From assembly GCF_900142095.1 (NCBI RefSeq), contig NZ_FQZP01000030.1, positions 1 through 32,904 of the forward strand: a stretch of 32,904 nt of DNA, written 5' to 3'. Source of the DNA: Thermoclostridium caenicola. Its GTDB lineage: Bacteria; Bacillota; Clostridia; DSM-8532. Positions 6,595 through 14,644 of the stretch are shown here, piece after piece. The notes under the pieces are model-generated. The model worked only from the letters and a program-made list of their open reading frames with translations, was not told the origin of the DNA and did not search any database. Within the stretch, counting starts at the first letter, position 1; each line of letters starts with the position of its first letter. The position numbers and the translations under genes are program-made.

Positions 6595-7918
6595 TGCTTT
6601 GTCCCCTTGCGGAGCGTAGATTGCAACAGGTTGTCCAAAACGACAAGGATGTATATACCTTGTATTCGTCCCCTCACGGAGCGCTAATTGCAACCCGGTC
6701 AAGTTGACGTTGCAAACACTCTATTTCTCGTTTTCGTCCCCCTCACGGAGCGCTAATTGCAACCATGGAATTGCTGAGCACATTCACTGATGAGCAAATG
6801 TTTTCGTCCCCTCACGGAGCGCTAATTGCAACTTATCATGGTGTACCTCTCTGATGATGATGGACGTTTTCGTCCCCTCACGGAGCGCTAATTGCAACTC
6901 GTAAATCACATACGGAAACAGCTCGGCTGGGAAGTTTTCGTCCCCTCACGGAGCGCTAATTGCAACTGGAATAACAAGTCTACGCGCAAAAAAAATCAAG
7001 GTTTTCGTCCCCTCACGGAGCGCTAATTGCAACCTGAATTATGCAAAATAAAACATCAAGCAATTGATGTTTTCGTCCCCTCACGGAGCGCTAATTGCAA
7101 CGAAGGAAAAACTATGATTAACAACAACACCACAAGTTTTCGTCCCCTCACGGAGCGCTAATTGCAACATACTTTCTGCGCCGTATATTCTTGTTGTCGT
7201 CCGTTTTCGTCCCCTCACGGAGCGCTAATTGCAACAACACAACTTCAATTCTGCTGTTGCGCTGGAAGCCAAAGTTTTCGTCCCCTCACGGAGCGCTAAT
7301 TGCAACTTTTGTGGTGTCATAAACTTTAATGACCTCGCCAGTTTTCGTCCCCTCACGGAGCGCTAATTGCAACCTGCGATGGCCAGCATATCATCCAGGA
7401 CACCTTCACGTTTTCGTCCCCTCACGGAGCGCTAATTGCAACAATACTACCTCGGGCCTAACGCAGATACAGCATTGTTTTCGTCCCCTCACGGAGCGCT
7501 AATTGCAACGCCCTTCAAGTATCACCTGACCTTCCCCCTTAATGTTTTCGTCCCCTCACGGAGCGCTAATTGCAACGAAATATGCTGCGTATTGTGGAGC
7601 CAGCACCACAGGTTTTCGTCCCCTCACGGAGCGCTAATTGCAACCTTTTATCGAGGGAATATCACTCTCAAGAATGTTGGTTTTCGTCCCCTCACGGAGC
7701 GCTAATTGCAACATGGATGTTTTCATGGAATTGCTTCAGGCTATGCAGGTTTTCGTCCCCTCACGGAGCGCTAATTGCAACGCGCATCTATCCCATACAC
7801 CTATGAGGACGCAAAGCAGTTTTCGTCCCCTCACGGAGCGCTAATTGCAACACTTAAGGCGTGTAAAAAATCGTGTAACGGAGTGGTTTTCGTCCCCTCA
7901 CGGAGCGCTAATTGCAAC
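6595..7918 (-). CRISPR. Type III-A CRISPR array, 20 repeats and 19 spacers
   Basis: Repeats are 33 bp. Seventeen (from 6800 to 7918) are identical; 6730-6763 has one extra C, 6662-6694 has one substitution, and 6595-6627 is degenerate (9 of 33 differ). Spacers are 33-38 bp. I assign transcription to the minus strand: read that way the repeat starts GTTGCAATTAGCGC and ends GAGGGGACGAAAAC, so crRNAs would carry the 8-base tag ACGAAAAC, like the ACGAGAAC and ACGGAAAC tags of staphylococcal, streptococcal and mycobacterial III-A systems. The decayed repeat is then at the leader-distal end, as usual, and the leader lies between array and cas6. The array is codirectional with the csm genes. Confidence 0.98.
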
Positions 7919-8035
7919 GGCTTGAAGATAAAACCAGCATCATAAAATAGTTTCAAACCTCAAAAGTGCGAATGATAATTTATCACTGAAAATGTATCCG
8001 GACTACTCCATGAAAAACACACAAACCCCTTTATT
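7919..8035 (-). promoter_or_regulatory. CRISPR leader
   Basis: The 117 bases between the cas6 stop and the first intact repeat are AT-rich, non-coding and on the leader side of the array. On the minus strand a weak promoter-like pair TTCGCA and TATTTT with 17 bases between is visible about 45 bases from the repeat. The leader is short; the array could also be transcribed by read-through from the cas operon, as no terminator separates cas6 from it. Confidence 0.6.
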
Positions 8036-8842
8036 TCAGCCCGGTGCGAATCCCTCCGTTTTCTCCTGTTCACTTGATATCCGCACTGTTTTCTTAACAT
8101 AATCATTGGTACGGACGCTTCCCATGCCCAGTGATGTTTTTATGCCGACTCCGCAGTATGACGAGAAGAACAGTAGCAGATGCCAGATCTCCTGCAGGGG
8201 GGCCGGCAGCTTGGAGTTCAGAACAACGTGCCCGATGAAGCCTGGTATGACTGCGCCCTTAAGGTGATAATAACTGCTCTTTAGCCTGTATGAATCTATT
8301 TTTATGCCGTCTATTAGAAACCTCTGCGCATCGCTGTCCTCAATCTTGATATATCCCGAATACATGTTCCACTTGTTTATCAGGCTTCCTACGATATGCT
8401 CCACCGATGGGAAAAGCATATAAGTCTCTTTGCTTTTAAAGGAGGTTGGAGTTAAAAAGCTCATAAGCGTTCTGTTGCTGTGATAAGCTTCTGAAGCGGA
8501 TTTTATGATGTCCTGAACGGTGGATAACCCCGTGCACTCCTTCGATACGATGCGTATATCCAGCTCATTGTTCGTCATGGTCATGCTTTCAAGCTGATCC
8601 AGGACAGGTGCCGCTTTGTCTATCGCCTCTTCCCCGAGTATGTTGACTGTCCATACAGCCTCTTCCCCGTTTTTCACAGGAACCAGAGACTGGTTTATCG
8701 GGGTCAACTGTTCGGCATGTAGCCTTGCGACATATTCAGGCTCCAGCTTCTCCATGAGCATGCCGTAAAACTGATACCCCATGGCGTATGTAAACCTTTG
8801 CCCGGATCCGTTGGTGACATTCATCCTGAACTGCTTAATCAT
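8036..8842 (-). CDS. cas6: Cas6 pre-crRNA endoribonuclease
   Basis: A 268-residue Cas6: cleaves the array transcript inside each repeat to release crRNAs with the 8-base 5' tag. The sequence shows the usual N-terminal ferredoxin-like half with LHAEQLTPINQSLVP, the central LMSFLTPTSFKSK stretch, and a C-terminal half ending in the glycine-rich loop GVGIKTSLGMGSV, which is the hallmark of the family. Length is normal. A His in the N-terminal half (LHAEQ) is the likely general base, by analogy. The ATG at 8842 has GGAG eight bases upstream. It is the last cas gene, 40 bases after csm5, and lies next to the leader. Confidence 0.93.
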   Translation of the reverse strand: MIKQFRMNVTNGSGQRFTYAMGYQFYGMLMEKLEPEYVARLHAEQLTPINQSLVPVKNGEEAVWTVNILGEEAIDKAAPVLDQLESMTMTNNELDIRIVSKECTGLSTVQDIIKSASEAYHSNRTLMSFLTPTSFKSKETYMLFPSVEHIVGSLINKWNMYSGYIKIEDSDAQRFLIDGIKIDSYRLKSSYYHLKGAVIPGFIGHVVLNSKLPAPLQEIWHLLLFFSSYCGVGIKTSLGMGSVRTNDYVKKTVRISSEQEKTEGFAPG

Positions 8843-8882
8843 TGGCCTAACTCCAATCCTGTCAATCGCTTCATCTTGCCAT

Positions 8883-9959
8883 TCATGATATCTCGAGAAC
8901 CTTGCAAACGCCGAAATGATAACTGTGCCCGTGATAGTTCGTATGCTTCAGGCGATGGGGCGAAGCTCCCAGCTTAACATCTTCATGGTGTTTATGGTTT
9001 CTGAACGTTTGTGTCATGAACTCGGATACAAGCCTGAGCCCCTCCTGCTTTCCGCACAACGGGTAAATGATGTTCTTGGCAAAGTATCCGCTTCCCCCGC
9101 CCAAAACCAGACAATCCGAGAAGTCCTCCTGGACGGCGTTTTGAGGCAGCCTAAACATGGGGATATAGGTTTCCCTGTAAAACCGGCCAAACTGTGATAT
9201 GGCATCGCGGATATCATCAATATCGATAGCTTTCAAGACGGAAGTATCAAGCGTGAGCTTAAAATGCAACTTGACCCCCGGTTTCACCGATTCCCTTATC
9301 ATATTGATGGATTTTCGCACACCTGAAACGGACAGATCATCTTTTCTGGTCAGGACCATATCTGAACGGTCAATGGGGAGACTGTCGGAAATCATAATCC
9401 CGCGCATCACGCTGTTGACAGCATTCCTGGTTTTTTGCGTCAGTCCAAGTGTATGCAGATACCTGGTTTCAATGGAATCCGCATCATGCCTTCTTATGCT
9501 GGTGACCGTCGGTTTGTCCTGATCCTGCAGGATCATTTTTATCAGAAGAGCGGTCCTCAAAGCTCCTTTTAATGAACTGCCTGGGACATAAGGTCGATTC
9601 TGGGCGTCATGAACAAATTCCTGAATCTCCATCAGCGATCTGTTTTCAACCAGCGCATCACCCACATAGGTCTCATAAAGTTTCATCTTTTCCAAATCGG
9701 CATCGGAAAAGCCGCATTCACGGATAAAATCATGCAGATAGGCCGAATCCCTGAAAAGCATGAAATGCTCATACTGGTCCATCAGGCCGTACTCAACAAC
9801 TTTGTTCATGAACTTTTCCATGTCCAGAAAAATCGCCTTTTTAGTGGACGGATCAAAACAATATTCCTTTTTTGTGTATCTCCTGCCGCTGCCGATAAAC
9901 AACGGACCCTTCGTTTCCAGGAGCATGTCATATACTTTCAGATGTCCTTTTTGAATCAT
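8883..9959 (-). CDS. csm5: Csm5, type III-A effector subunit (RAMP)
   Basis: A 358-residue RAMP protein that caps the 3' end of the crRNA in the Csm complex and helps its maturation. Visible features are the N-terminal KGPLFIGSGRRYTKKEY strand-loop and the RAMP glycine motif VPGSSLKGALRTALL near residue 130; the C-terminal part has a GGGSGYF glycine loop. The start I prefer is the ATG at 9959, which overlaps the csm4 stop as ATGA and has GGGGG seven bases upstream; an ATG two codons earlier sits too close to that site. The gene lies in the canonical csm order before cas6. Confidence 0.93.
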   Translation of the reverse strand: MIQKGHLKVYDMLLETKGPLFIGSGRRYTKKEYCFDPSTKKAIFLDMEKFMNKVVEYGLMDQYEHFMLFRDSAYLHDFIRECGFSDADLEKMKLYETYVGDALVENRSLMEIQEFVHDAQNRPYVPGSSLKGALRTALLIKMILQDQDKPTVTSIRRHDADSIETRYLHTLGLTQKTRNAVNSVMRGIMISDSLPIDRSDMVLTRKDDLSVSGVRKSINMIRESVKPGVKLHFKLTLDTSVLKAIDIDDIRDAISQFGRFYRETYIPMFRLPQNAVQEDFSDCLVLGGGSGYFAKNIIYPLCGKQEGLRLVSEFMTQTFRNHKHHEDVKLGASPHRLKHTNYHGHSYHFGVCKVLEIS

Positions 9960-10942
9960 AGGCATACCCCCAAAAAGACAGGCTTCCCATACCGGTACAC
10001 GGGATGTTTTCCCCTGTTGCCGGATACATCAAAAATGCCTCCCCGGTACGGGTACTGGAACATGGAGCCTGAATCGAAGAAATACTGCGTTTGCTTTTTC
10101 AACGGCGTATCAGCATAGGTTTCAGACTGCACAAACCCTCCCCGCCGGACAAGACCGTATGTACTGTTTTCAACTGCATCATGCATTTCCTGGTCCATGG
10201 GCAACGAAGTGGTGAGGGTGATATAGCGATTTGCTTCACCCACAGTAGCCTTCTGTAGATAGCCTGCAAGAAGCAGCTCGTCTTCATTTTCGGCAGCCTC
10301 AAGGTCAATGCATGCCTTCACCCTGAACTTCCCATAACCCGAGCTGACCTTTCCGCCGATACCTTCAACGCCCAAAAGCCGGATCAGCTTTTGCAGATCC
10401 GGCACCAGGCTTTTATCCGCGCATCCGGCGATGAAATACAGTCCGGCATCATCATGAAATGTAAAGACGCCGACGGAATAGGGCCGTGGCACTTCCTGAG
10501 CCGTGATCGACACTTTATCAACGATGCCGTACACGCCAAAATCGGTGTCCACCCCGGCGGCATCAAACACCATTTTACCCTGCAGCGAAGCAATAAAGTC
10601 CGGAAGAAGGCCTATCGGCAAATAAGAAAGCTTTTTCATAGCTTTCCGAAGTTCCGGCGGTATTTCAAGCCGTACACTTGCCGTTGCATAAGGCTTTGGC
10701 ACATACAGCGTTTCGCCTTTATACGGGAAAGCGTCGCTGAACCTGAGTTCATCATTTTGGGCCAGGTTCACCCATCGTTCGATGCCCTGCACGCCTTCCG
10801 CTTTCAGCGCCATATGGCAGAGAGCTGAAAAAAGCGTATCCGCACAGAAATTCATCCGGCCTGTATCCAGAGAATCGCCTGCGTCGCTCTCTCCCACATG
10901 CAGTGAAGTCGTAAACTCCAGCTTAAACAGAAAGTAATTCAT
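9956..10942 (-). CDS. csm4: Csm4, type III-A effector subunit (RAMP)
   Basis: A 328-residue Cas5-like RAMP that binds the 5' tag of the crRNA and contacts Cas10 in the Csm complex. Evidence is the N-terminal FKLEFTTSLHVGESDAG, the ADTLFSALCHMAL segment typical of Csm4, the glycine-rich VEGIGGKVSSGYGKF in the middle, and the C-terminal end RYGKPVFLGV. The start is placed at the ATG at 10942 (MNYFLFKLEF); an in-frame TTG six codons upstream is possible. The start overlaps the csm3 coding end by 20 bases and its stop overlaps the csm5 start, so subunits are translationally coupled. Confidence 0.93.
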   Translation of the reverse strand: MNYFLFKLEFTTSLHVGESDAGDSLDTGRMNFCADTLFSALCHMALKAEGVQGIERWVNLAQNDELRFSDAFPYKGETLYVPKPYATASVRLEIPPELRKAMKKLSYLPIGLLPDFIASLQGKMVFDAAGVDTDFGVYGIVDKVSITAQEVPRPYSVGVFTFHDDAGLYFIAGCADKSLVPDLQKLIRLLGVEGIGGKVSSGYGKFRVKACIDLEAAENEDELLLAGYLQKATVGEANRYITLTTSLPMDQEMHDAVENSTYGLVRRGGFVQSETYADTPLKKQTQYFFDSGSMFQYPYRGGIFDVSGNRGKHPVYRYGKPVFLGVCL

Positions 10943-11597
10943 ACGACTCAACTTCCTCAAAAATGGATTTCAGTTCGTCCAGGTTGAGGTCATAGCCTTC
11001 TTCAGCCGGGATGATCTCAATCTTCTCAAAGCTGACGCGTCCGCTGCCCCTGGTTCCGTGGCCTCCGAGATAGTCCAGCTGGAGCAGTTTCATCGCCCTT
11101 GCCAGATTCGAAAGATCATCCTTCACCTCTTCTTTGCACTCCAAATCGTAAACAATATTTACGGCAAACCTGACGCCGCTGACGACCCGTTCAATCTGGC
11201 GCGGATTGGCCATCGAGGTTCCCCGGTCAATGGTGTTCTCAAACTTGATCTCTGTGAGCCCTACGGACTGGAACTCTTCGCTGTTGCATACATAGGCATC
11301 GGCAAACTGCAGCCTGCCTTTTATGATGGGTTTGCCGCTGGAGCCAAACAGTCTTCGGATCTCAATCGGATCGTCATTGGGATCGGGCAATTTGTGAATA
11401 TCCTCGGCATAGCTCCTGGCCAGCAACGTTCTGAGTTTTCCCTTCAGGCTGCTGCCCGGAACGATGGGCATGTTCGTCCTGGTATCCTTTATAACCGGGC
11501 TGTCAACCGAGCCTATCGCGGCAAATATGTTGGACCCGCCTATATGCAATCCTGTCAGAACTTTCAGTTCGGATTTGATTATGAGTTTTCCGTACAC
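10923..11597 (-). CDS. csm3: Csm3, backbone RNase subunit of the type III-A complex
   Basis: A 224-residue RAMP that forms the helical backbone of the Csm complex and cuts bound target RNA every six bases. The N-terminus MYGKLIIKSELKVLTGLHIGG is diagnostic; the catalytic aspartate (D33 of the Streptococcus thermophilus protein, in the AIDSPVIKD segment) is kept as D32 here in SVDSPVIKD, so target cleavage should be active. The glycine motif PGSSLKGKLRTLLA follows, and GGHGTRGSGRV near the C-terminus. I choose GTG at 11597, because GAGGAGG lies eight bases upstream and family members begin here; a longer frame to 11645 would overlap csm2. Several copies per complex are expected. Confidence 0.95.
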   Translation of the reverse strand: MYGKLIIKSELKVLTGLHIGGSNIFAAIGSVDSPVIKDTRTNMPIVPGSSLKGKLRTLLARSYAEDIHKLPDPNDDPIEIRRLFGSSGKPIIKGRLQFADAYVCNSEEFQSVGLTEIKFENTIDRGTSMANPRQIERVVSGVRFAVNIVYDLECKEEVKDDLSNLARAMKLLQLDYLGGHGTRGSGRVSFEKIEIIPAEEGYDLNLDELKSIFEEVESYELLSV

Positions 11598-11610
11598 GAC
11601 CCTAACCTCC

Positions 11611-12150
11611 TCAGTCATCACCGTCGTAGAAGCGATGATAAGCAACCAACGCTTCCATATAATGCATGAAATTGATGAATTTCTCCCGGCTGTCGCCGAT
11701 GCCGTTCAGGTATTCCAGCAGTTTGCTCTTTTCCACGAAAGGCAAGACAGCCTTTTTGTCACGACCGGCTTCGTAGAGAATTCTCACGCGCAGCAGCTGA
11801 ATCTTCTTCATGCTCTCGGGCAAGAGTTTCTCGTCGGTTCTCAATCGCTCCACATTGAAAATCTCCAGTATCTGGCTCAGAATCTTTCTGATTTTTGATG
11901 TCGTGATCTTGTTGTCCTGCCCCTTTTTCTGGCTCTGTTCCCCGATTAATTCCAGGATCACCTGTTCGGCTTTATCCACATAGTCTTCCGGGAGATCCAG
12001 CTTTCCTATTTCCTTCTTTCTCACGTGTTCATGCTGGCGGCCGCCGCCGGTATAAGCGCCTCCTGTTTTGGATTGCGTGGCTCTTGCCGATGGCGCGGGC
12101 ATATTATGCCTTGCCGCCCATTTTTCAATTCCGTCCTGTAACGTACCCAT
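11611..12150 (-). CDS. csm2: Csm2, small subunit of the type III-A complex, with N-terminal extension
   Basis: The C-terminal 125 residues (from about YVDKAEQVILELIGEQ onward; ITTSKIRKILSQILEIF, then PFVEKSKLLEYLNGIG and FMHYMEALVAYHRFYDG) match the all-helical Csm2/Cas11 small subunit that lines the target RNA. At 179 residues it is longer than most Csm2 proteins (about 120-140): the first 50 residues are low-complexity, rich in Gly, Ala, Gln and Lys (GGAYTGGGRQHEH), and look disordered. The ATG at 12150 is chosen because AAGGAG lies eight bases upstream; a GTG three codons earlier has no spacing to it. It sits between cas10 and csm3 as expected. Confidence 0.9.
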   Translation of the reverse strand: MGTLQDGIEKWAARHNMPAPSARATQSKTGGAYTGGGRQHEHVRKKEIGKLDLPEDYVDKAEQVILELIGEQSQKKGQDNKITTSKIRKILSQILEIFNVERLRTDEKLLPESMKKIQLLRVRILYEAGRDKKAVLPFVEKSKLLEYLNGIGDSREKFINFMHYMEALVAYHRFYDGDD

Positions 12151-12206
12151 ACCTTTCACTCCTTTATGGCTATTCCGATTCCTGATCAGCTTTCAAGGCC
12201 GTTGAT

Positions 12207-14624
12207 TCAGTTTTTGGCTTCCTGCAAAGCGTCATATTTTGCTCTTGTCAGGTAAATATAGATATAAATGGCGCATATCAGTTCTTTCAGATCGCGGTTA
12301 TCCATTATCCATCGATACATGTGTGTTGAGAATTCGCGATAGGCGGACCTGTACCGTGCCGAAGCGCTGCCGGATGGCCTCATCCTTGCCAACAGATAAG
12401 CGTATCTTGCGATATTGATTTTATCGCCCGTAAGATACTGGCTTCTCAGGAATGTAAGCAAACGGTACAGGAAAGCACTTCCACGCCCTTGCTCATTGGC
12501 GTAGAAATCAAAGAACTCCTGTATCTGGTGTAACTTCTCTCCAATAACCCGATTCAAGAAATCATCCCATTTGAAAGTGAGGCTGTCGTCGGCTTCAAAC
12601 AGCGTGATGCCGCACTTGCCGTCAAGCTTTTTTGCCGCATCCTCCAGCTCACCGGCTTCATTGGCCGCTTTATGGATGGGATATTTCTGAGCATGGATGC
12701 ATATGCCGCCTGAAAGCGTCAATGTGCCGGCCGTATAACGGCGGAATGCCCGATAGATATCTGCGGCGGCTTCAATAACGTTAGCCCACTGGCCTGCCAT
12801 GAAGATATCGTCGCCGCCTGAATAAATGATGATGACTTTCCTTCCCCGCTCATCCTCCGGCTTGCCCCTGAGTCTGAACCGGCCAACCTGCGGATTGCCC
12901 CTTAGAATGGAGTTGATATAATACTTGAAAAACATGGTCATCCGCCTGGAAAATGACGCTGTCCTCGTCAAGGAGACATACCTGTATCTTTCCGCAGGAT
13001 CATCGGTTTTCCGTTCAAATCCGGACGTAAACGTGCTGCCAAGGTTATCGACATCTGCCCTGAAATAGCCTATCTGTTTTATCCCCTCCGAATCATCAAG
13101 CAGTTCTTCCAGCAGGCTGTTGTGGCAGTAATCGCCCATAAAGAGGGTGGTGCTGCGCTCCAGATCCGGATATACTTTGTTTTTGGCATAGATACGGAGT
13201 ATATCGGTTCCCTTGCTCAGCTCTTCCCTGACCCGATCTTCGTTGGTCAGATGCAGGTACGCTTCGCCCTCCGACCGCGGGAGTTCAATGTATGGCAAAT
13301 CAGCAATGGGCCTTGGGGTTACCATAATAAGCAGTTCCTCTTTGCGCAGCAAACCGGATATGTTGCGGAAAACACTGCACCAGCGGCAGATATCCTCATC
13401 GGGCAACAGCCTGTCCATGGCTCCGCAGGTTTTGCATTCCCTTTCACCGCTCAAAAGAGGCTGTTGATTCATTTCCAGTATTTCATCAGCCGTATAGCGG
13501 TGCAGCTTGTTGTCGGCCAGCGCATGGCTCAGCCTCATGAAGATGTTTTTATACGGATGATCACCTTCAGGAATATTCATCAGGTCGTTGGCGCTGCATT
13601 CGGTATACGCTGCCGACAGGTATAGCCTGATGCCGAAGTTTTGACGGAGCCATTGGTTGAATCTTGCGGATATAGCATCGACCTTATTTCTAACCTCCTG
13701 CGTATTGGGAAGCAGGATATAACAATGACCTCCGCCGGTGTAAATAAGATTTGTACGGGAAAGGCCGCATTCGGTCAGCAACTCATCGCACAGATGCTCC
13801 ATGAGAAGCTCCAGCATGAAAGAACGGCTACGAAGCGTTTTCAATGCGCCTTTTGAACTGATATTATATATAAACTTCTGAATCCCTGAATAATCGGCCG
13901 AGAACATCAGGAATGCCTGCTCCTGGCAGAACGCTTCTTCCCTGCCCCATATCTCATCGCGAAAACCTGGACGGTTGTTTGCCGTCAGGTATTCGCTGAC
14001 GCACGCGCCAACCGCGGCAGTCATTTTCAGATGATCAAACATGGAGATGTCCGAGGCATCTTTGTTACCGACACTGGAAGGCACAAAGGACAGGCATCTT
14101 TCCAATGCCGAAAGAAGGACGTTGATGTACGTCTCTGCGGGTTGAACGTTTTTTAAATGCTCTCTCACCTCATGAAGGATCTGAAGATATTGGCCTGAGC
14201 TTATTTCATTTTTGCCGCCGTTATCCGGGAAAGGAATGCGTTCATCATCATAATAAGCCGTTCCATAGCTGTAGTCGAGCGTATTGCCATGCAGCAGGTT
14301 GAATACGGACCTAAGGGGCACATGAATATAATCCTGCTCCTCTTCTTCCCGCTTGCTGCTCCCCCTGACTTTTCCCTCAACGATACTGTTCGCTATGTAG
14401 GCCACATAGGCAGGAGATTCGTTCGGTAAGTCCGCATGCAGCAGATCAGCTTTATGGTGGAAACGCACGCAATCAAGGACATCAGGCTGCGGGAAGCATT
14501 CTTTAAGGAATGCCTGGCCCAGAACGCCATGATTGGTACCTTCTGCCGAACCTGAGCGATAAACAAGCTTCCCCACATCGTGAAGCAGACAACCCAATAT
14601 TGCTTGAAGCGTTTTCTCTCTCAT
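12207..14624 (-). CDS. cas10: Cas10/Csm1, type III-A signature subunit with HD nuclease and GGDD cyclase motifs
   Basis: An 805-residue Cas10. Residues 13-19 are LLHDVGK, the HD motif for single-stranded DNA cutting, followed by RFHHKAD. A zinc-ribbon-like segment CKTCGAMDRLLPDEDICRWC lies in the middle. The second palm domain carries SGGDDIF with G603-G604-D605-D606, the active site that turns ATP into cyclic oligoadenylates when target RNA is bound. Both activities therefore look intact. I choose the ATG at 14624 (MREKTLQ) with AAGGA nine bases upstream; an ATG at 14648 overlaps the csm6 stop but lacks a good ribosome site. It follows csm6 and precedes csm2. Confidence 0.96.
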   Translation of the reverse strand: MREKTLQAILGCLLHDVGKLVYRSGSAEGTNHGVLGQAFLKECFPQPDVLDCVRFHHKADLLHADLPNESPAYVAYIANSIVEGKVRGSSKREEEEQDYIHVPLRSVFNLLHGNTLDYSYGTAYYDDERIPFPDNGGKNEISSGQYLQILHEVREHLKNVQPAETYINVLLSALERCLSFVPSSVGNKDASDISMFDHLKMTAAVGACVSEYLTANNRPGFRDEIWGREEAFCQEQAFLMFSADYSGIQKFIYNISSKGALKTLRSRSFMLELLMEHLCDELLTECGLSRTNLIYTGGGHCYILLPNTQEVRNKVDAISARFNQWLRQNFGIRLYLSAAYTECSANDLMNIPEGDHPYKNIFMRLSHALADNKLHRYTADEILEMNQQPLLSGERECKTCGAMDRLLPDEDICRWCSVFRNISGLLRKEELLIMVTPRPIADLPYIELPRSEGEAYLHLTNEDRVREELSKGTDILRIYAKNKVYPDLERSTTLFMGDYCHNSLLEELLDDSEGIKQIGYFRADVDNLGSTFTSGFERKTDDPAERYRYVSLTRTASFSRRMTMFFKYYINSILRGNPQVGRFRLRGKPEDERGRKVIIIYSGGDDIFMAGQWANVIEAAADIYRAFRRYTAGTLTLSGGICIHAQKYPIHKAANEAGELEDAAKKLDGKCGITLFEADDSLTFKWDDFLNRVIGEKLHQIQEFFDFYANEQGRGSAFLYRLLTFLRSQYLTGDKINIARYAYLLARMRPSGSASARYRSAYREFSTHMYRWIMDNRDLKELICAIYIYIYLTRAKYDALQEAKN

Positions 14625-14644
14625 TCCATCATATCCTTCCCGAT

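Noticed and set aside
7436-7844. Plus-strand frames inside the CRISPR array
   Set aside because: They are made of repeat sequence read in successive frames (FSSPHGALIAT, FVPSRSANCN) and have no coding meaning.
6595-7918. Plus-strand transcription of the array, suggested by the ATTGCAAC repeat end
   Set aside because: The decayed repeat would be at the leader end, and the opposite reading gives the classic III-A ending GAGGGGACGAAAAC.
7949-7985. Possible extra decayed repeat in the leader (GTTTCAAACCTCAAAAGTGCG)
   Set aside because: Only loosely similar with two length shifts, spacing to the first repeat is shorter than the other spacers, and it lies on the leader side where decay is not expected.
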